Of a stretch of 16,976 bases of DNA, positions 6,416 through 14,091 are shown piece by piece. The position numbers and the translations under genes were made by a program. The notes under the pieces were generated by a model. That model was not told the origin of the DNA. It searched no databases and was given only the letters and a program-made list of their open reading frames with translations. Location of the stretch: contig JALFIR010000052.1 of the NCBI GenBank assembly GCA_022776215.1, positions 1 to 16,976 of the forward strand, read 5' to 3'. Position 1 is the stretch's first letter. Each line of letters begins with the position of its first letter. The stretch comes from Colivicinus sp022776215. GTDB lineage: Bacteria; Bacillota_I; Bacilli_A; Erysipelotrichales; Erysipelotrichaceae.

Positions 6416-8002
6416 TTACTTTAAACTTGCCTTTATCAAGCCTACAAACAATGGATGTGGTTTGTTAGGACGAGACTTGAATTCAGGATGAAATTGAGCT
6501 CCTACATAGTAATTATTAGAAGGATATTCAACACACTCTACCAACCTTTCATCAGGAGAAGTACCCGATAGAATCAAGCCATTAGACTCGAATTCTTCGC
6601 GATATTCATTATTAAATTCATAACGATGTCTATGTCTTTCAACAATCTCATCTTTCTTATAAGTCTTATATAAGACACTATTCTTCTTTATCATGCAAGG
6701 ATAATTACCCAAACGTAAGGTTCCACCCTTATCAATTTCATCACTTTGATCAGCCATAAAATTAATGATTTGATGTTTACTCTTAGGATCAAACTCTAAA
6801 CTGTTGGCATCCTCATAGCCTAAAACATCTCTAGCAAATTCAATACACATCACTTGCATTCCAAGACATATACCCAACAAAGGTACGTTGTTCATACGGG
6901 CATATTTACAAGTCTTAATCATGCCTTCAATGCCTCTTTTGCCAAAGCCACCAGGCACAATCAAACCATCAACATCTTTAAAACTATCATCATCAATCTT
7001 TTCTGAATTAATCCACTTAATATTTAACTTAGCACCACAAGAATATGAAGCGTGTTTTAAAGCCTCTACAACAGATAAATAGGCATCATGTAAAGCCACA
7101 TACTTTCCAACTAAACCAATAGTCACTTCCTTAGTAGGATGATTTTGTTTATGAACCATCTTCTTCCACTTATCCAAATCAATCGGATATGCTTCAGCAT
7201 CCATACCTAATTCCTTCAATACAACTTCTGATAAGTGATCCTTTTCAAGCGCCAAAGGTACTTCATAAATATTGGGCAAAGTTAAGTTCTCAATAACACA
7301 GTCTTCACTTACATTACAAAACATCGATACCTTCTCAATAATATGCTTATCCAACTTCATATCACTTCTAAGTACCACAATATTAGGTCTAATACCCAAG
7401 CTTTGAAGTTCCTTACAAGAATGCTGACAAGGCTTAGTCTTAAGTTCGTTTGAACCACTTAAATAGATAATTGGAACTACATGAATAAAGATACAATTTT
7501 CACTGCCTACTTCCACTAAAACCTGTCTTGCAGCTTCTAAAAATGGTGTTGATTCAATATCACCAACCGTACCACCTATTTCACTAATAACGATATCCGC
7601 ATCAGTCTTAGAGCCTACCTTATAGATAAAACTCTTTATCTCATTAGTAATATGAGGGATAACCTGAACTGTGCTACCTAAATATTCACCCTTTCTTTCC
7701 TTGGCAATAACTGAAGAATAAATCTTACCAGTTGTAATATTAGAATACTTATTCAAATCCTCATTAATAAAACGCTCATAATGTCCTAAGTCCAAATCAG
7801 TTTCAGCACCATCAGCTGTTACATACACCTCGCCATGCTGTAAAGGTGACATGGTACCTGGATCCACATTAATATAAGGATCCAACTTTTGAGCAGCTAC
7901 CTTAAAGCCCCTCTCCTTCAACAAACGACCAAGTGAGGCAGCAACTAAGCCCTTGCCTAAACCTGATACAACGCCCCCTGTAACAAATATATATTTACTC
8001 AT
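6416..8002 (-). CDS. pyrG: CTP synthase
   Basis: Makes CTP from UTP, ATP and glutamine in the last step of pyrimidine nucleotide synthesis. The amidoligase domain opens with KYIFVTGGVVSGLGKG (P-loop-like) and contains DPYINVDPGTMSP and SEIGGTVGDIE. The glutamine amidotransferase domain has the nucleophile in GICLGMQ (C379) and the HPE dyad (H505, E507). The length of 528 residues is standard. A TTG five codons further upstream is in frame, but the ATG at 8002 matches the family start and is preceded by GGAGGGAAGG at the right distance. It is preceded by a promoter candidate and a terminator-type hairpin, so it is probably controlled by attenuation. Confidence 0.97.
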   Translation of the reverse strand: MSKYIFVTGGVVSGLGKGLVAASLGRLLKERGFKVAAQKLDPYINVDPGTMSPLQHGEVYVTADGAETDLDLGHYERFINEDLNKYSNITTGKIYSSVIAKERKGEYLGSTVQVIPHITNEIKSFIYKVGSKTDADIVISEIGGTVGDIESTPFLEAARQVLVEVGSENCIFIHVVPIIYLSGSNELKTKPCQHSCKELQSLGIRPNIVVLRSDMKLDKHIIEKVSMFCNVSEDCVIENLTLPNIYEVPLALEKDHLSEVVLKELGMDAEAYPIDLDKWKKMVHKQNHPTKEVTIGLVGKYVALHDAYLSVVEALKHASYSCGAKLNIKWINSEKIDDDSFKDVDGLIVPGGFGKRGIEGMIKTCKYARMNNVPLLGICLGMQVMCIEFARDVLGYEDANSLEFDPKSKHQIINFMADQSDEIDKGGTLRLGNYPCMIKKNSVLYKTYKKDEIVERHRHRYEFNNEYREEFESNGLILSGTSPDERLVECVEYPSNNYYVGAQFHPEFKSRPNKPHPLFVGLIKASLK

Positions 8003-8018
8003 ATTCCTTCCCTCCAAT

Positions 8019-8063
8019 AAAAAAATGGTGACTAAACCTTGTAATCTAACAAGTAGTCACCAT
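8019..8063 (-). terminator. Intrinsic terminator in the pyrG leader (probable attenuator)
   Basis: On the minus strand ATGGTGACTA (8063-8054) pairs perfectly with TAGTCACCAT (8034-8025). An inner CTTGT/ACAAG stem (8053-8049 with 8042-8038) stacks inside with a 3-nt bulge, and a run of six T's (8024-8019) follows directly. The pyrG ribosome binding site begins about five bases further on. A competing upstream hairpin, CCATAT (8080-8075) with ATATGG (8065-8060), uses the ATGG of the terminator's first arm and could act as antiterminator. Confidence 0.8.
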
Positions 8064-8086
8064 ATCACAGAACAAATATGGAATAA

Positions 8087-8117
8087 ATTATAATACTATT
8101 TTAAAAACTTGAATCAA
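8087..8117 (-). promoter_or_regulatory. Candidate pyrG promoter
   Basis: On the minus strand TTGATT (8117-8112) is followed after 16 bp by TATTAT (8095-8090), or after 19 bp by a perfect TATAAT (8092-8087), in a very AT-rich stretch after the ABC operon stop at 8134. The transcript would start near 8080 and run through the hairpin at 8063-8019 before reaching pyrG. The start region (TTATTCCATA) lacks the GGGC of the Bacillus subtilis pyrG leader. Confidence 0.5.
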
Positions 8118-8133
8118 CAAATTTTAAAAATTT

Positions 8134-9894
8134 TTAGCCCTCAAATTGTAGTTGATAAAGCTTATAGTAATAGCCATGTTTATGTAGTAATTCTTGATGA
8201 TTACCACGCTCTATAATCTCGCCATGTTGTAAGACAATAATCTGATTAGCATGTTGAATAGTTGATAATCTATGAGCTACAACCAACATCGTGCCAATAT
8301 TCTTCATCTTCTCCAAAGACGCTTGAATCAAGACTTCTGTCTCTGTATCAATATTAGCCGTTGCCTCATCTAGAATTAAAACCTGAGGCTTATGGATAAC
8401 AGTACGTGCAAATGACAATAATTGGCGTTGACCTTGTGACAAGTTCTCACCCTTTTCAATAATCTCTTCATTAATTCCATTAGGAAGCTTATCAATAAAA
8501 CTATTCGCATTCACATACTTGCAAGCTTCCATAATATCTTCATCAGAAAATCTATCATCATGTAAAGTAATATTAGAAGCTATAGAACCCGAAAACAAGA
8601 AGACATCTTGTAACATCTGCCCAATAGCTTTTCTTAAACAAGATATTTTAATCTTATTGATGTTGATACCATCAATTAAAATCTCACCTTTTTGTACCTC
8701 ATAATTACGCACAATAAGTTGTAAGATAGTTGTCTTACCAGCACCTGTTGCCCCCACAAAGGCACAAGTAGTCTTAGGTTCTATCTCAAAAGACACATCC
8801 TTCAAAATCCAATCTTCACCTTCATAGGCAAACCAAACATTTTTGAATTCAATATGTCCCTTAAAATTATCAATTTCTAGAGCATCCTCACTATCTAAGA
8901 CATCGGGTTTTACATCCAATAAATTAAATATACGTTCTGATGCGGTAAAAGCCTTTTGTAGAGCATTCAATTGGTCAGCCAAGTCTTGGATTGGATTAAA
9001 GAATCTAGATAAGAATAAATAGAAAGCTACAATTTCACCTGCTGTTAAATGAAAGATAACACCTAATGTAAAACTTAACGCAACAGACAAGTTATAGATA
9101 GTAGATACTAAAGGCCTAAAGATACCAAAGCCCATAATAACTCCTCTTGTTTGTTTATAGATTTCATTATTCTTCTCTACAAACTCTTCATCCTTTCTCT
9201 CTTCTTGATTAAAGATTTGAGTTAATTTCATACCTGCAATATTCTCAGATAAGAAAGAATTCAAATCACTAATCGCTGCTCTTTCTTTTCTAAAGACACC
9301 TGAAATATATTTAGAGAAAACAAACGATACTACAAAGACTAAGATAATAATACCAACCATTACTAAAGATAATGATGGCGATATGAAAAACATCACCACA
9401 TAAACACCAATCAAAGTAGTAACATCCTTCAATATTCTTACAAACACACCAGTAAATAAATCAGACATTGATGCGGTATATGAAGTAACTCTTGTAACCA
9501 AAGAACCAACTGGCATTTGGGCAAATTGATTAAGTGACATATTCTCAATATGCCTAAATATTTCATTACGAAGTCTAAAGATAATTCTTTGACCACAGTT
9601 TTGAAGAATCTTTGATTCAATGTATAAGAAAGTTTGGCTTATCACTACTATCACAAAAGCTAAGATAGATATGTTGATAATAAAACTTAAACGCACATTA
9701 TCACTTACTAATTCATCAGTTAGAGTAGATGTCAATAATGGTGATAACATATCCAAAATAACGTTGACCATAACCATCAGCAAAGACAAGATGAAAGCCT
9801 TCTTCTCTGGTCCAATATATACTAAAGTTCTCTTTATAAGAGCCTTTAGGGGTATCTTTTTATCACCCTTTAGTGTTTCTAATTCATCATTCAT
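8134..9894 (-). CDS. Heterodimeric ABC exporter subunit with canonical ATPase site
   Basis: Fusion of a six-helix type I exporter membrane domain (about 35-320) and an ATPase domain (about 348-586). Walker A is GATGAGKT at 381-388, the signature is the non-standard LSQGQ at 485-489, Walker B ends in D509-E510 with the catalytic glutamate present, and the H-loop histidine is H541 (AHRLST). LSQGQ together with an intact glutamate is the hallmark of the active partner in heterodimers such as TM287/288, BmrCD and LmrCD. It starts 2 nt after the stop of its partner. Such pumps export drugs, lipids or peptides; the substrate here is unknown. The next gene, pyrG, is separated by a promoter candidate and a terminator. 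Confidence 0.93.
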   Translation of the reverse strand: MNDELETLKGDKKIPLKALIKRTLVYIGPEKKAFILSLLMVMVNVILDMLSPLLTSTLTDELVSDNVRLSFIINISILAFVIVVISQTFLYIESKILQNCGQRIIFRLRNEIFRHIENMSLNQFAQMPVGSLVTRVTSYTASMSDLFTGVFVRILKDVTTLIGVYVVMFFISPSLSLVMVGIIILVFVVSFVFSKYISGVFRKERAAISDLNSFLSENIAGMKLTQIFNQEERKDEEFVEKNNEIYKQTRGVIMGFGIFRPLVSTIYNLSVALSFTLGVIFHLTAGEIVAFYLFLSRFFNPIQDLADQLNALQKAFTASERIFNLLDVKPDVLDSEDALEIDNFKGHIEFKNVWFAYEGEDWILKDVSFEIEPKTTCAFVGATGAGKTTILQLIVRNYEVQKGEILIDGININKIKISCLRKAIGQMLQDVFLFSGSIASNITLHDDRFSDEDIMEACKYVNANSFIDKLPNGINEEIIEKGENLSQGQRQLLSFARTVIHKPQVLILDEATANIDTETEVLIQASLEKMKNIGTMLVVAHRLSTIQHANQIIVLQHGEIIERGNHQELLHKHGYYYKLYQLQFEG

Positions 9895-9896
9895 AA

Positions 9897-11657
9897 TTAA
9901 AGCTCACTTTCTAGCTTTTGTAGATAAACCATCTTCTGATAAGTTGGTGAAACCTTTAATAGATTCTCAGGACTATCAAAAGCCTCTAGTTCACCATCTT
10001 TCAACACAAGAATACGATCAGCCTTAGATACAGTAGAAATACGAGAGGCAATAATAATAGTTGTCTTACCAGCTCTTTTTTCTTGAATATTACTTAAAAT
10101 AGCTTCCTCGGTCTTGACATCAACAGCTGACACCGAATCATCCATAATCATAATTGGTGCATCTTTGGCATAGGCTCTAGCGATTGAAATACGTTGTTTC
10201 TGGCCGCCTGATAGAGTAACACCTCTTTCACCAGTCATCGTATTATAACCATCTTTAAAGTTAGTAATGTTCTCATGAACATCCGCAAAATTGGCAGCCG
10301 ATTTAACCTTATCAATACTCATTCGCTTGTTAGAGAAGGCAATATTTTCTTGAACTGTACTTGAGAATAAGAAGTTATCCTGTGGCACATAGGCAATATT
10401 ATCTCTTAAATTCTTAATATCTAAATCCATGATATCCACACCATCAATCAAGATTTGATTCTTTTCAATATTATATAAACGTAATAATGAATTAACTAAA
10501 GTTGTCTTACCAGAACCAATCTTTCCCACTACACCGATTAGTTCCCCAGGATTTATCTTAAAACTAATGTCTTTTAATGATTCATTACTGCCATCAGGAT
10601 AAATAAAACTAAAATGATTAAAAGTAATCTCGCCTTTACAATCATCTAAACTAATTGGATTATCTACATTATGAATTTCTTCTTCTTCATCTAAATAATC
10701 AAAGACTCTCTTGCTAGAAGATTTAAAACGAGAAAACATTTGTAAGATTTGTCCCATGGCAATCATTGGCCAAATTAACACATCAACATAGCCAATAAAT
10801 GTAACCAACTTACCTGCAGTTAGAATAATGCTATGTCCAAATAAAACTACCGGATTACCTGTTACATAATAATAAACACAAGTTCCACCCAAGCCCATCA
10901 ACAAGGCAACAACAGCACCAATTAATAATTCAATACACACATCAAAGCGTACTGACATCATCGCAAAGTCGATGTTCACATCAGAATTTTCTTTAGCTAC
11001 TTTAGAGAAAGCTTTAAACTCTTGAGCCTCCTTTACAAAGGCTTTAATTACACGAATACCTGTAAAATTCTCTTGAGTGAAATCAAATAGCTTATCAAAA
11101 CTTTTTTGTCTTTCAGTCCACTTATCACTCATGGCCTTTTCTACCTTATTACCCCATACAATTAAAGCTAACATTGGAATAAGGGTAATCATGGTTAGAA
11201 ACATGTCTAGCTTAATCATCTTATATAATGCCATTACTCCTAAGAATAAGGCATCGATAATCATAACTGTGCCCCAACCAGTGAAGTCACCAATAGCTTC
11301 GATATCGGTTGTGAAAGATGACATGATACTACCAACTTTATTCTCATGGAAATATCTTTGAGATAGTCTCTCAGTCTTTAGAAACATATCATGTCTGATG
11401 TCTCTATCAATCTTGGCCGAAGCAACCAAAATGGTAAAACGCATGATGATTCTACCTATAAACAAAGTAAAGGCTACAATTATTAAACTGTAGACAATCT
11501 TTTTAATATCATCGAAAATAACGTTAGTATTTAAACTAACGATATCTACCATATCACCTAAATATTCAGGAATAAATAGTTGCACATAGTCAACAACAAC
11601 ATTGGCAACAATTCCAATAATAAATAGAATCAAATATCTCTTATAATACTTCTTCAT
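9897..11657 (-). CDS. Heterodimeric ABC exporter subunit with degenerate ATPase site
   Basis: Membrane domain (about 8-310) plus ATPase domain (about 342-586), the same length as its partner. Walker A GKIGSGKT at 378-385, Q-loop Q426 and a standard LSGGQ at 482-486 are present. The catalytic glutamate after Walker B is aspartate (IMDD, D507) and the H-loop histidine is serine (IASRIST, S538). This is the expected pattern for the subunit supplying the non-hydrolysing site of an asymmetric exporter. The start overlaps the end of tcdA by 17 nt, with AAGGA 8 nt upstream, so the pump is expressed with tcdA from the promoter near 12400. The pairing is solid; the substrate is unknown. Confidence 0.93.
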   Translation of the reverse strand: MKKYYKRYLILFIIGIVANVVVDYVQLFIPEYLGDMVDIVSLNTNVIFDDIKKIVYSLIIVAFTLFIGRIIMRFTILVASAKIDRDIRHDMFLKTERLSQRYFHENKVGSIMSSFTTDIEAIGDFTGWGTVMIIDALFLGVMALYKMIKLDMFLTMITLIPMLALIVWGNKVEKAMSDKWTERQKSFDKLFDFTQENFTGIRVIKAFVKEAQEFKAFSKVAKENSDVNIDFAMMSVRFDVCIELLIGAVVALLMGLGGTCVYYYVTGNPVVLFGHSIILTAGKLVTFIGYVDVLIWPMIAMGQILQMFSRFKSSSKRVFDYLDEEEEIHNVDNPISLDDCKGEITFNHFSFIYPDGSNESLKDISFKINPGELIGVVGKIGSGKTTLVNSLLRLYNIEKNQILIDGVDIMDLDIKNLRDNIAYVPQDNFLFSSTVQENIAFSNKRMSIDKVKSAANFADVHENITNFKDGYNTMTGERGVTLSGGQKQRISIARAYAKDAPIMIMDDSVSAVDVKTEEAILSNIQEKRAGKTTIIIASRISTVSKADRILVLKDGELEAFDSPENLLKVSPTYQKMVYLQKLESEL

Positions 11658-12360
11658 TAATTAAATCCTTAATTACTTCACTACTAATAATTAAACCAAC
11701 TACACTTGGCACAAAAGCTATACTGCCTGGAATAGATCTTTTAGTACTAACTTCATCATCACAGATCCGAGCCCGAATAGGTTCCTCAGTCGAATAAACC
11801 ACCTTAACATCCTTGATATTTCTTTTCTTCAGTTCATGTCTCATCACCTTAGCAAGTGGACACATAGAAGTCTTAGAAATATCACTGACTTTAAAAGATA
11901 AAGGATCTAAATGATTGCCTGCACCTAATGAACAAATAATGGGAGTTCCACATCTTTTAGCCTCTTCTATCAACATCAATTTGCCTGCCACCGTATCAAT
12001 CGCATCAACGATATAATCGTATTCTCCAAAATCAAACTCCCCTGCTGTTTCAGGTAGATAGAAAGTTTTATGAATATTAACCTTACAATTAGGATTAATA
12101 TCTAGAATCCTATCCCTCATTACTTCAACCTTATCTTTTCCAATAGTTGAATGTAGGGCAATAATTTGCCTATTTATATTTGTTAAACTAACGGTATCAT
12201 TATCAATTAAATCAAGGCTGCCAACACCAGTTCTTGCCAAAGCCTCAACAACATAACCACCAACACCGCCAACACCAAAAACAGCTACTCTTTTATTCTT
12301 TAAGTTAGCTATATTTTCTTCGCCTAATAACAGTTCACTTCTAGAAAATTCATTTAACAT
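11641..12360 (-). CDS. tcdA: tRNA threonylcarbamoyladenosine dehydratase (TcdA/CsdL, E1-like)
   Basis: E1/ThiF-type enzyme that uses ATP to convert tRNA t6A to its cyclic form ct6A. With the start used here (239 residues), GVGGVGG at 29-35 is the nucleotide loop, DND at 53-55 and NINRQ at 61-65 follow, and VDAID at 118-122 carries the conserved aspartates. The downstream SKTSMCPLAK and YSTEEP motifs match TcdA rather than ThiF or MoeB; the CxxC zinc pairs of those relatives are absent. A longer in-frame start exists at 12417, but it would place the promoter inside the gene; MLNEFSRSELLLG is the normal family start. Its substrate, t6A, depends on the TsaC-type enzyme also encoded in this window. 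Confidence 0.9.
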   Translation of the reverse strand: MLNEFSRSELLLGEENIANLKNKRVAVFGVGGVGGYVVEALARTGVGSLDLIDNDTVSLTNINRQIIALHSTIGKDKVEVMRDRILDINPNCKVNIHKTFYLPETAGEFDFGEYDYIVDAIDTVAGKLMLIEEAKRCGTPIICSLGAGNHLDPLSFKVSDISKTSMCPLAKVMRHELKKRNIKDVKVVYSTEEPIRARICDDEVSTKRSIPGSIAFVPSVVGLIISSEVIKDLINEEVL

Positions 12361-12388
12361 ACTATATATTCTACACCCAAGATAAGCT

Positions 12389-12417
12389 ATTATAAGGAAC
12401 TTCTTACATAGCTCCAA
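12389..12417 (-). promoter_or_regulatory. Promoter for tcdA and the ABC exporter
   Basis: Minus strand TTGGAG (12417-12412), 17-bp spacer, TATAAT (12394-12389): a perfect -10 box, four of six bases in the -35 box and ideal spacing. The predicted start near 12382 leaves a leader of about 22 nt before the tcdA ATG at 12360. It lies just after the decayed regulator gene. Confidence 0.6.
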
Positions 12418-12501
12418 TTTCTACTTCTCAATCAATTCCCAATGACCACTATTATCGTAGTTCTTGCTACTAATTTTGATTTTATAATTCCAATTATTTT
12501 C

Positions 12502-12546
12502 CTCGAGTATCATCTTGAGTATCATTTTTGGTATCGTGAGTATCAT
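12502..12546. repeat. Third, most diverged 12-bp repeat array in the regulator tail
   Basis: Units CTCGAGTATCAT (12502-12513), CTTGAGTATCAT (12514-12525) and CGTGAGTATCAT (12535-12546, after a spacer). They match the arrays at 12700 and 12921 in sequence and unit size. In one minus-strand frame they encode DT(Q/H)D-like residues. The array lies beyond the current stop of the regulator. Confidence 0.6.
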
Positions 12547-12660
12547 TTTATACCATTACTTTCCCCAAACAGTCATTGCTACCATCATCAACACGTTTTA
12601 AATCAGCCTCTTCGGCTAGTAATTGTCTTGAAATTTTGTTATTTAACTCTATTTCCTTTT

Positions 12661-13923
12661 CTATAAGATAAATCGAATCATTTGTTTGGTGAGGAATATC
12701 TTGATGTCACCTTGAGGGACATCTTGAGGGACATTTTCTGTTCCAGTCTTCTCCCAGTGACCACTATAACCACTGCCAACATATTTTAAATCATCTATTT
12801 CTTTTATCATTCTTTCTATTGTTTTTAGGCTAACTCCTGCCTCATCAGCAATCTCCTTTCTTGTGACTCTATCGTTATTTCTTACTTTCTTTTTAATAAA
12901 CTCTATAAGTGAATTTTTGTCTTGAGCGACACCTTGAGCGACACCTTGAGCGACATTTTCTCCCCCAACTCTTTTAGTTGCAATCTTTTTTAACGGAATT
13001 ATTGTTTTGAAAGTGTTACCTTCTTCAAACAATGGCTGTTCTTTTGAGTATAGCTGTGTATATTTATAGGTGTTTCTCATTCCTGAACCTAGTTCGTCCG
13101 CTAGTCCTATCTCTCTAAATACCTTTGATATTGATGGATTTTTAGGAAATGGTTCGAATTTTTGTAAATCTAGTGGACCTATTCCATGAGAAAGATTACT
13201 ATTTTCAATCACAATCTTTTCATCATCAATAATCATTTTTGATGGAAAACCGCTTGAATAGTCTCTATGTGCTAATGTATTAGAAATAATCTCTCTAAGA
13301 ATTCTATCTCTAGCATTTACATTAACAATTCCATCCAAAACAAATAGATCATTTAAATGTTTTTGACCAAATAAAATCAATCTTTCATAACTATCAATCA
13401 GATTAGTTGTGATAACGTCTCTATCATCATATCTATCTTTATTTTCTACCCTAAAAATCGCATCAGGTTTATGCTGTGGCAAAACCGACATAATAGTATT
13501 TTCTTTTCCAAACAACAAAACAGCTGCCAAAGTAATCCCTTCTCTTTTCGTATCAGGATCGACTAAAATTAAATTAGCACTTCTTAGAAGTTCTTCATTA
13601 TCCATACTGCCCCAAGCATGATTTTCGTTTCTAACAACCGCCATTTTTCTAGCTTTCTCAATAACTGTAGAATCTAAGAAACTTATATCTAAGTTTGGAT
13701 ATACCCTATTAACAAAATAGCTGCTTTGTTTTCTAGCATATAATTTAAAAACTAAATCTGCATGATTAGTGATATTAATATCCCCTTCATAAGATCTGTC
13801 AAAAATCCTTCCATTATGCCTATAGACTTGCGTTCCTTCAGGTACTCTAATATAGATTACTTTCTTACCATCAATATCGAAAACCTCAGGAACAAGATAA
13901 AGAGGTGGATATATTTTTTGCAT
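12661..13923 (-). CDS. Main surviving open frame of the COG2865-type regulator (420 codons)
   Basis: This frame lacks the N-terminal half of the AlbA_2 domain, so its ATG at 13923 is probably not a native start; it enters the family at KIYPPLYLVPEVFDIDGKK. It then carries a HATPase_c_4 (GHKL-like) domain with an N-box EIISNTLAHRD (N215) and a glycine box ELGSGMRN (about 277-284). After this come a VAQG linker (324-334), a winged helix (about 338-385, with VTRKEIADEAGVSLKTIERM as helix-turn-helix) and SGHWEKT. The last 17 residues, after VPQDVPQG, are out-of-frame sequence produced by the repeat slip. Any protein made would be truncated at both ends; a functional role is doubtful. No ribosome binding site is seen. 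Confidence 0.6.
   Translation of the reverse strand: MQKIYPPLYLVPEVFDIDGKKVIYIRVPEGTQVYRHNGRIFDRSYEGDINITNHADLVFKLYARKQSSYFVNRVYPNLDISFLDSTVIEKARKMAVVRNENHAWGSMDNEELLRSANLILVDPDTKREGITLAAVLLFGKENTIMSVLPQHKPDAIFRVENKDRYDDRDVITTNLIDSYERLILFGQKHLNDLFVLDGIVNVNARDRILREIISNTLAHRDYSSGFPSKMIIDDEKIVIENSNLSHGIGPLDLQKFEPFPKNPSISKVFREIGLADELGSGMRNTYKYTQLYSKEQPLFEEGNTFKTIIPLKKIATKRVGGENVAQGVAQGVAQDKNSLIEFIKKKVRNNDRVTRKEIADEAGVSLKTIERMIKEIDDLKYVGSGYSGHWEKTGTENVPQDVPQGDIKIFLTKQMIRFIL
12700..12734. repeat. Second 12-bp repeat array, with an 11-bp unit that breaks the frame
   Basis: Units CTTGATGTCAC (12700-12710, 11 bp), CTTGAGGGACAT (12711-12722) and CTTGAGGGACAT (12723-12734), with a further degenerate copy at 12687-12699. 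On the minus strand the 12-bp units encode VPQD. The 11-bp unit shifts the frame out of the following winged-helix segment. Confidence 0.7.
12921..12956. repeat. First 12-bp tandem repeat array (VAQG linker)
   Basis: Three almost identical units CTTGAGCGACA(C/T) at 12921-12932, 12933-12944 and 12945-12956. On the minus strand they encode VAQG VAQG VAQD, the linker between the HATPase and winged-helix domains. The array is the best preserved of three related arrays in this locus. Confidence 0.8.
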
Positions 13924-14091
13924 TTACCCCAACAATTTCCTTTTGGTCATTTACCCCTAAAAATATATGACCACCGTTTCTATTACTAAACGAGCAGACT
14001 GTATCAAAAACATCTTTATTTAAGGCCACTTTTGATTCTTTAAATTCGACATCTATTTTTTCACCTTTTTTTTATTAATTCTCTAATCTCA

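Noticed and set aside
7990..8030. Promoter placed inside or after the pyrG terminator hairpin
   Set aside because: The best hexamers (TTACAA and TTTATT) are poor and would overlap the ribosome binding site, leaving no leader.
9438..10027. Open frames of 60 and 135 codons within and across the ABC genes
   Set aside because: Both overlap well-supported ABC exporter coding sequence in other frames and show no family features.
12442..12666. Plus-strand open frame of 74 codons
   Set aside because: It is antisense to the decayed 3' tail of the regulator, whose repeats and GHW motifs explain the region better; the translation is low-complexity and hydrophobic without pattern.
12502..12956. Short repeats considered as a CRISPR array
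   Set aside because: Units are only 12 bp, directly adjacent without spacers, and encode an in-frame protein linker.
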